Origin: Victivallales bacterium
Lineage (GTDB): Bacteria; Verrucomicrobiota; Lentisphaeria; Oligosphaerales; Oligosphaeraceae
DNA length: 7,308 nt
Assembly: GCA_900771165.1 (NCBI GenBank)
Contig: CAAGMX010000406.1
Span: 1-7,308 of the forward strand
Reading direction: 5' to 3'
Both the position numbers and the translations under genes were made by a program. Shown here in pieces: positions 6,029 to 7,308 of this stretch. The notes beneath the pieces were generated by a model. It was not told the DNA's origin and searched no databases. It saw nothing but the letters and a program-made list of their open reading frames with translations. The number at the start of each line of letters is the position of its first letter. The stretch's first letter is position 1.

Positions 6029-7167
6029 GGGCGTCTTCCTTCCTTGGGTAGAATCTTCAGCAGTGCGTTTTCCAGTTCCACCGGGGCGGGGAGCCCTCCG
6101 GTGTTCAGGGTCAGGAGGGTGTCCCGGACGGTGACAATGGCCTGGATGAGTTCGTGGGGGGTGTAGTTCAGGGCGTCGTCGGCGGCGAACTTGATCTTCC
6201 AGAGATTGCCGGTGAGGAGCCCCCCCGTCTCCCCATTTTCCTTTTTCCGCTCTTCGGGGGAGAGGGATTCCAGGCGGGCCTTCAGGGCGTTTCCGGAAGA
6301 GAGCCGGTGTTCGGCCATGTAGAGCCGGAGGGTCATGGCGGTGCGGAACTGCCGGGCCAGGCCGTAGAGCAGGGAGCGGGCGGTGTTTTCCGGAGCCTTG
6401 TCCCGTGCCATCAGCCGTTCGGCCTGGGAGAGGGCCGCCGCCAGATTCCGCTTGCCCACCGGATCCTGGATGGCCCAGTTCTCCTGCTCCCCGAAGGGGG
6501 GGCAGAGCTCCTGGACCGCCTCGGCGGAGATGGGAACGTCAGGACTGCCTCCCATGTAGCACACCAGCTTCTCCAGCTCGGTGTCGATGAGGGAGGAATC
6601 TCCCCCCAGAGCGTCCACCAGCGCCTCCTGGGCCTCCCGGGTCAGGGTGATGCCCTTCTGGGTGGTGACCTGGGCAATGCTGGCCTTCATCTCCTCTCGC
6701 CAGCCTTTCCGCCCCACTACCGTGCGGTAGCTCCAGTCGCAGCTCCCCAGCTTCTTGCACAGCGTGGCCAGCTCCCCCTTCTCCGGGCATTTGGGACCCT
6801 CCAGGATGAGATAGGCGTCCTGGGGCACGCCGGACTGGGCCAGAAAGGCGGACAACGCCCGCATCCCCATGGGATCCGAGGCGCTTTTGCTGGTGGGTTC
6901 CTGGGAAAAGCCGGAGAATTGCCGGAGCCAGATGGTCTTTGTCCCTCCCATGAAGGGGGGCTGGCGCAGAGAGGCGATGACCTGCTGGAGCAACTGAGGA
7001 CGGGGACCCTGGTCGTCCTCGGAGATGATGTCCACGGTGAAATCGTCGGGCTCATCCCCCGCCAGTTTCCGGAACATGGCCTCCGCCTTGGCATGCAGGC
7101 GGATTTCATCGTCTCCAGAGAAGAGAAACAGGCGTTTTTGAGGGGAGGAGGGCATAGGGCGTACCAT
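6025..7167 (-). CDS. holA: DNA polymerase III subunit delta
   Basis: The delta subunit is the wrench of the clamp loader: it binds and opens the beta sliding clamp during chromosome replication. The 380-residue protein is a little longer than the usual ~340. The N-terminal nucleotide-fold region begins at RLFLFSGDDEIRLHAKAEAM (13-32), the counterpart of the degenerate AAA+ domain start, and covers about 1-150. Domain II includes GITLTREAQEALVDALGGDSSLIDTELEKL (172-201), whose D-x-x-L-I-D-x-E-L-x-K-L pattern is the most recognisable part of the family. The C-terminal collar domain follows (about 230-350) with WAIQDPVGKRNLAAAL and LLYGLARQFRTAM. A low-complexity insertion near 88-100 (SQEPTSKSASDPM) and a charged stretch near 303-313 account for some extra length. 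The start is at 7167; an alternative ATG at 7155 would remove four residues. No Shine-Dalgarno site is evident before either. It heads the visible gene cluster. Confidence 0.9.
   Translation of the reverse strand: MVRPMPSSPQKRLFLFSGDDEIRLHAKAEAMFRKLAGDEPDDFTVDIISEDDQGPRPQLLQQVIASLRQPPFMGGTKTIWLRQFSGFSQEPTSKSASDPMGMRALSAFLAQSGVPQDAYLILEGPKCPEKGELATLCKKLGSCDWSYRTVVGRKGWREEMKASIAQVTTQKGITLTREAQEALVDALGGDSSLIDTELEKLVCYMGGSPDVPISAEAVQELCPPFGEQENWAIQDPVGKRNLAAALSQAERLMARDKAPENTARSLLYGLARQFRTAMTLRLYMAEHRLSSGNALKARLESLSPEERKKENGETGGLLTGNLWKIKFAADDALNYTPHELIQAIVTVRDTLLTLNTGGLPAPVELENALLKILPKEGRRP
6035..6039 (-). promoter_or_regulatory. Shine-Dalgarno-like GGAAG for the GAF gene
   Basis: GGAAG lies six bases before the ATG at 6028, within a purine-rich AAGGAAGGAAG run in the last codons of holA. 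It is the only convincing Shine-Dalgarno-like site before any gene in the window. It may partly be a by-product of the Lys-Glu-Gly-Arg codons there. Confidence 0.45.
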
Positions 7168-7176
7168 AATACCCAG

Positions 7177-7190
7177 GGCGGGTTCCCGCC
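7177..7190. repeat. Perfect inverted repeat just upstream of holA
   Basis: GGCGGG and CCCGCC flank a two-base TT centre, a 14-base near-palindrome lying 10 to 23 bases before the holA ATG. The loop is too short for a good RNA hairpin, unless the inner pair opens to give a four-base loop. It might be a small operator or a start-site hairpin affecting holA translation. Chance occurrence is also quite possible in DNA this rich in G+C. Confidence 0.4.
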
Positions 7191-7293
7191 TCTCTCCCTA
7201 CCCCTCCCCGAACCCCCTGTTCCCCACCAGAGGGGCATGGGATGTCCCGGCGTGAAGATCCATCCACGGAGAACCCCTTGACGCTGCCTCCAC

Positions 7294-7307
7294 CCCCGCT
7301 TGCGGGG
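7294..7307. repeat. GC-rich hairpin with CTTG loop at the right edge
   Basis: CCCCG and CGGGG enclose CTTG on the plus strand, a five-base all-GC stem with a tetraloop (six pairs if the loop closes to TT). On the minus strand the loop reads CAAG. It could be the stem of a terminator for a gene outside the window, but any T tract on the plus strand would lie beyond the end, and none follows on the minus strand. Confidence 0.4.
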
Positions 7308-7308
7308 A

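Larger units (their letters stand above)
7168..7308. other. Non-coding region upstream of holA
   Basis: No gene of either strand that I would accept lies in these 141 bases, and the upstream neighbour of holA is outside the window. The stretch holds two short GC-rich inverted repeats, listed separately. A TTGACG at 7278-7283 on the plus strand has no good -10 partner before the window ends. On the minus strand I find no clear promoter for holA. Confidence 0.5.

Noticed and set aside
5234..6166. A 310-codon plus-strand frame opposite the GAF gene
   Set aside because: Register complement of a clear GAF-domain gene; its composition is Gly/Val/Asp-rich with no domain features.
6154..7281. A 375-codon plus-strand frame opposite holA
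   Set aside because: Register complement of holA, with no recognisable domain and continuing into non-coding sequence past the holA start.
7283..7308. Possible first repeat of a type I-E-like CRISPR array (CCCCGC...GCGGGG at the right edge)
   Set aside because: Only one short palindrome is visible, the flanks do not match a known repeat that I can confirm, and no second copy or spacer is present in the window.

Overview
The window is GC-rich DNA (roughly two-thirds G+C by eye) with six protein genes, all on the minus strand and tightly spaced. In transcription order (right to left) they are: the delta subunit of the DNA polymerase III clamp loader (holA); a GAF-domain protein whose ATG overlaps the holA stop by four bases; argininosuccinate lyase (argH); a small secreted protein with two related beta-rich halves; a polytopic membrane protein with a long cytosolic or periplasmic helical tail; and a secreted protein with two bacterial SH3-like domains followed by a long coiled coil, which runs off the left edge. 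The last three genes are not recognised as named families beyond their domains.

The organism is a Gram-negative-type bacterium, judging from the exported SH3/coiled-coil protein and the general style of the genes. The ArgH sequence (opening WDGRF, then DRRLYPFDIQGSMAHAKML) and the weak use of Shine-Dalgarno sites make me think of the Planctomycetes-Verrucomicrobia-Lentisphaerae group. This is an impression from memory and not a determination. No mobile element, CRISPR array, tRNA or rRNA is visible, and the window looks like ordinary chromosome.

Layout: 7168-7308 is non-coding sequence upstream of holA with two GC-rich inverted repeats. 6025-7167 is holA, 5273-6028 the GAF protein, 3852-5228 argH, 3123-3809 the two-domain secreted protein, 1469-3112 the membrane protein, 1342-1468 a 127-base gap that is the only gap between genes large enough to hold a promoter or terminator, and 1-1341 the SH3/coiled-coil gene. 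The gaps inside the cluster are -4, 44, 42 and 10 bases, so the first five genes are probably one transcription unit; the sixth may have its own promoter. The genes do not form one obvious pathway: replication, arginine synthesis and envelope proteins are mixed.

The most unusual non-coding signal is in the leaders. The 44 bases before argH, the 42 before the secreted protein and the last ~34 before the SH3 gene are C-rich, almost free of G on the transcribed strand, and carry no Shine-Dalgarno site. Very long open frames on the opposite strand cover nearly the whole window but are explained by near-absence of TTA, CTA and TCA codons in the real genes.
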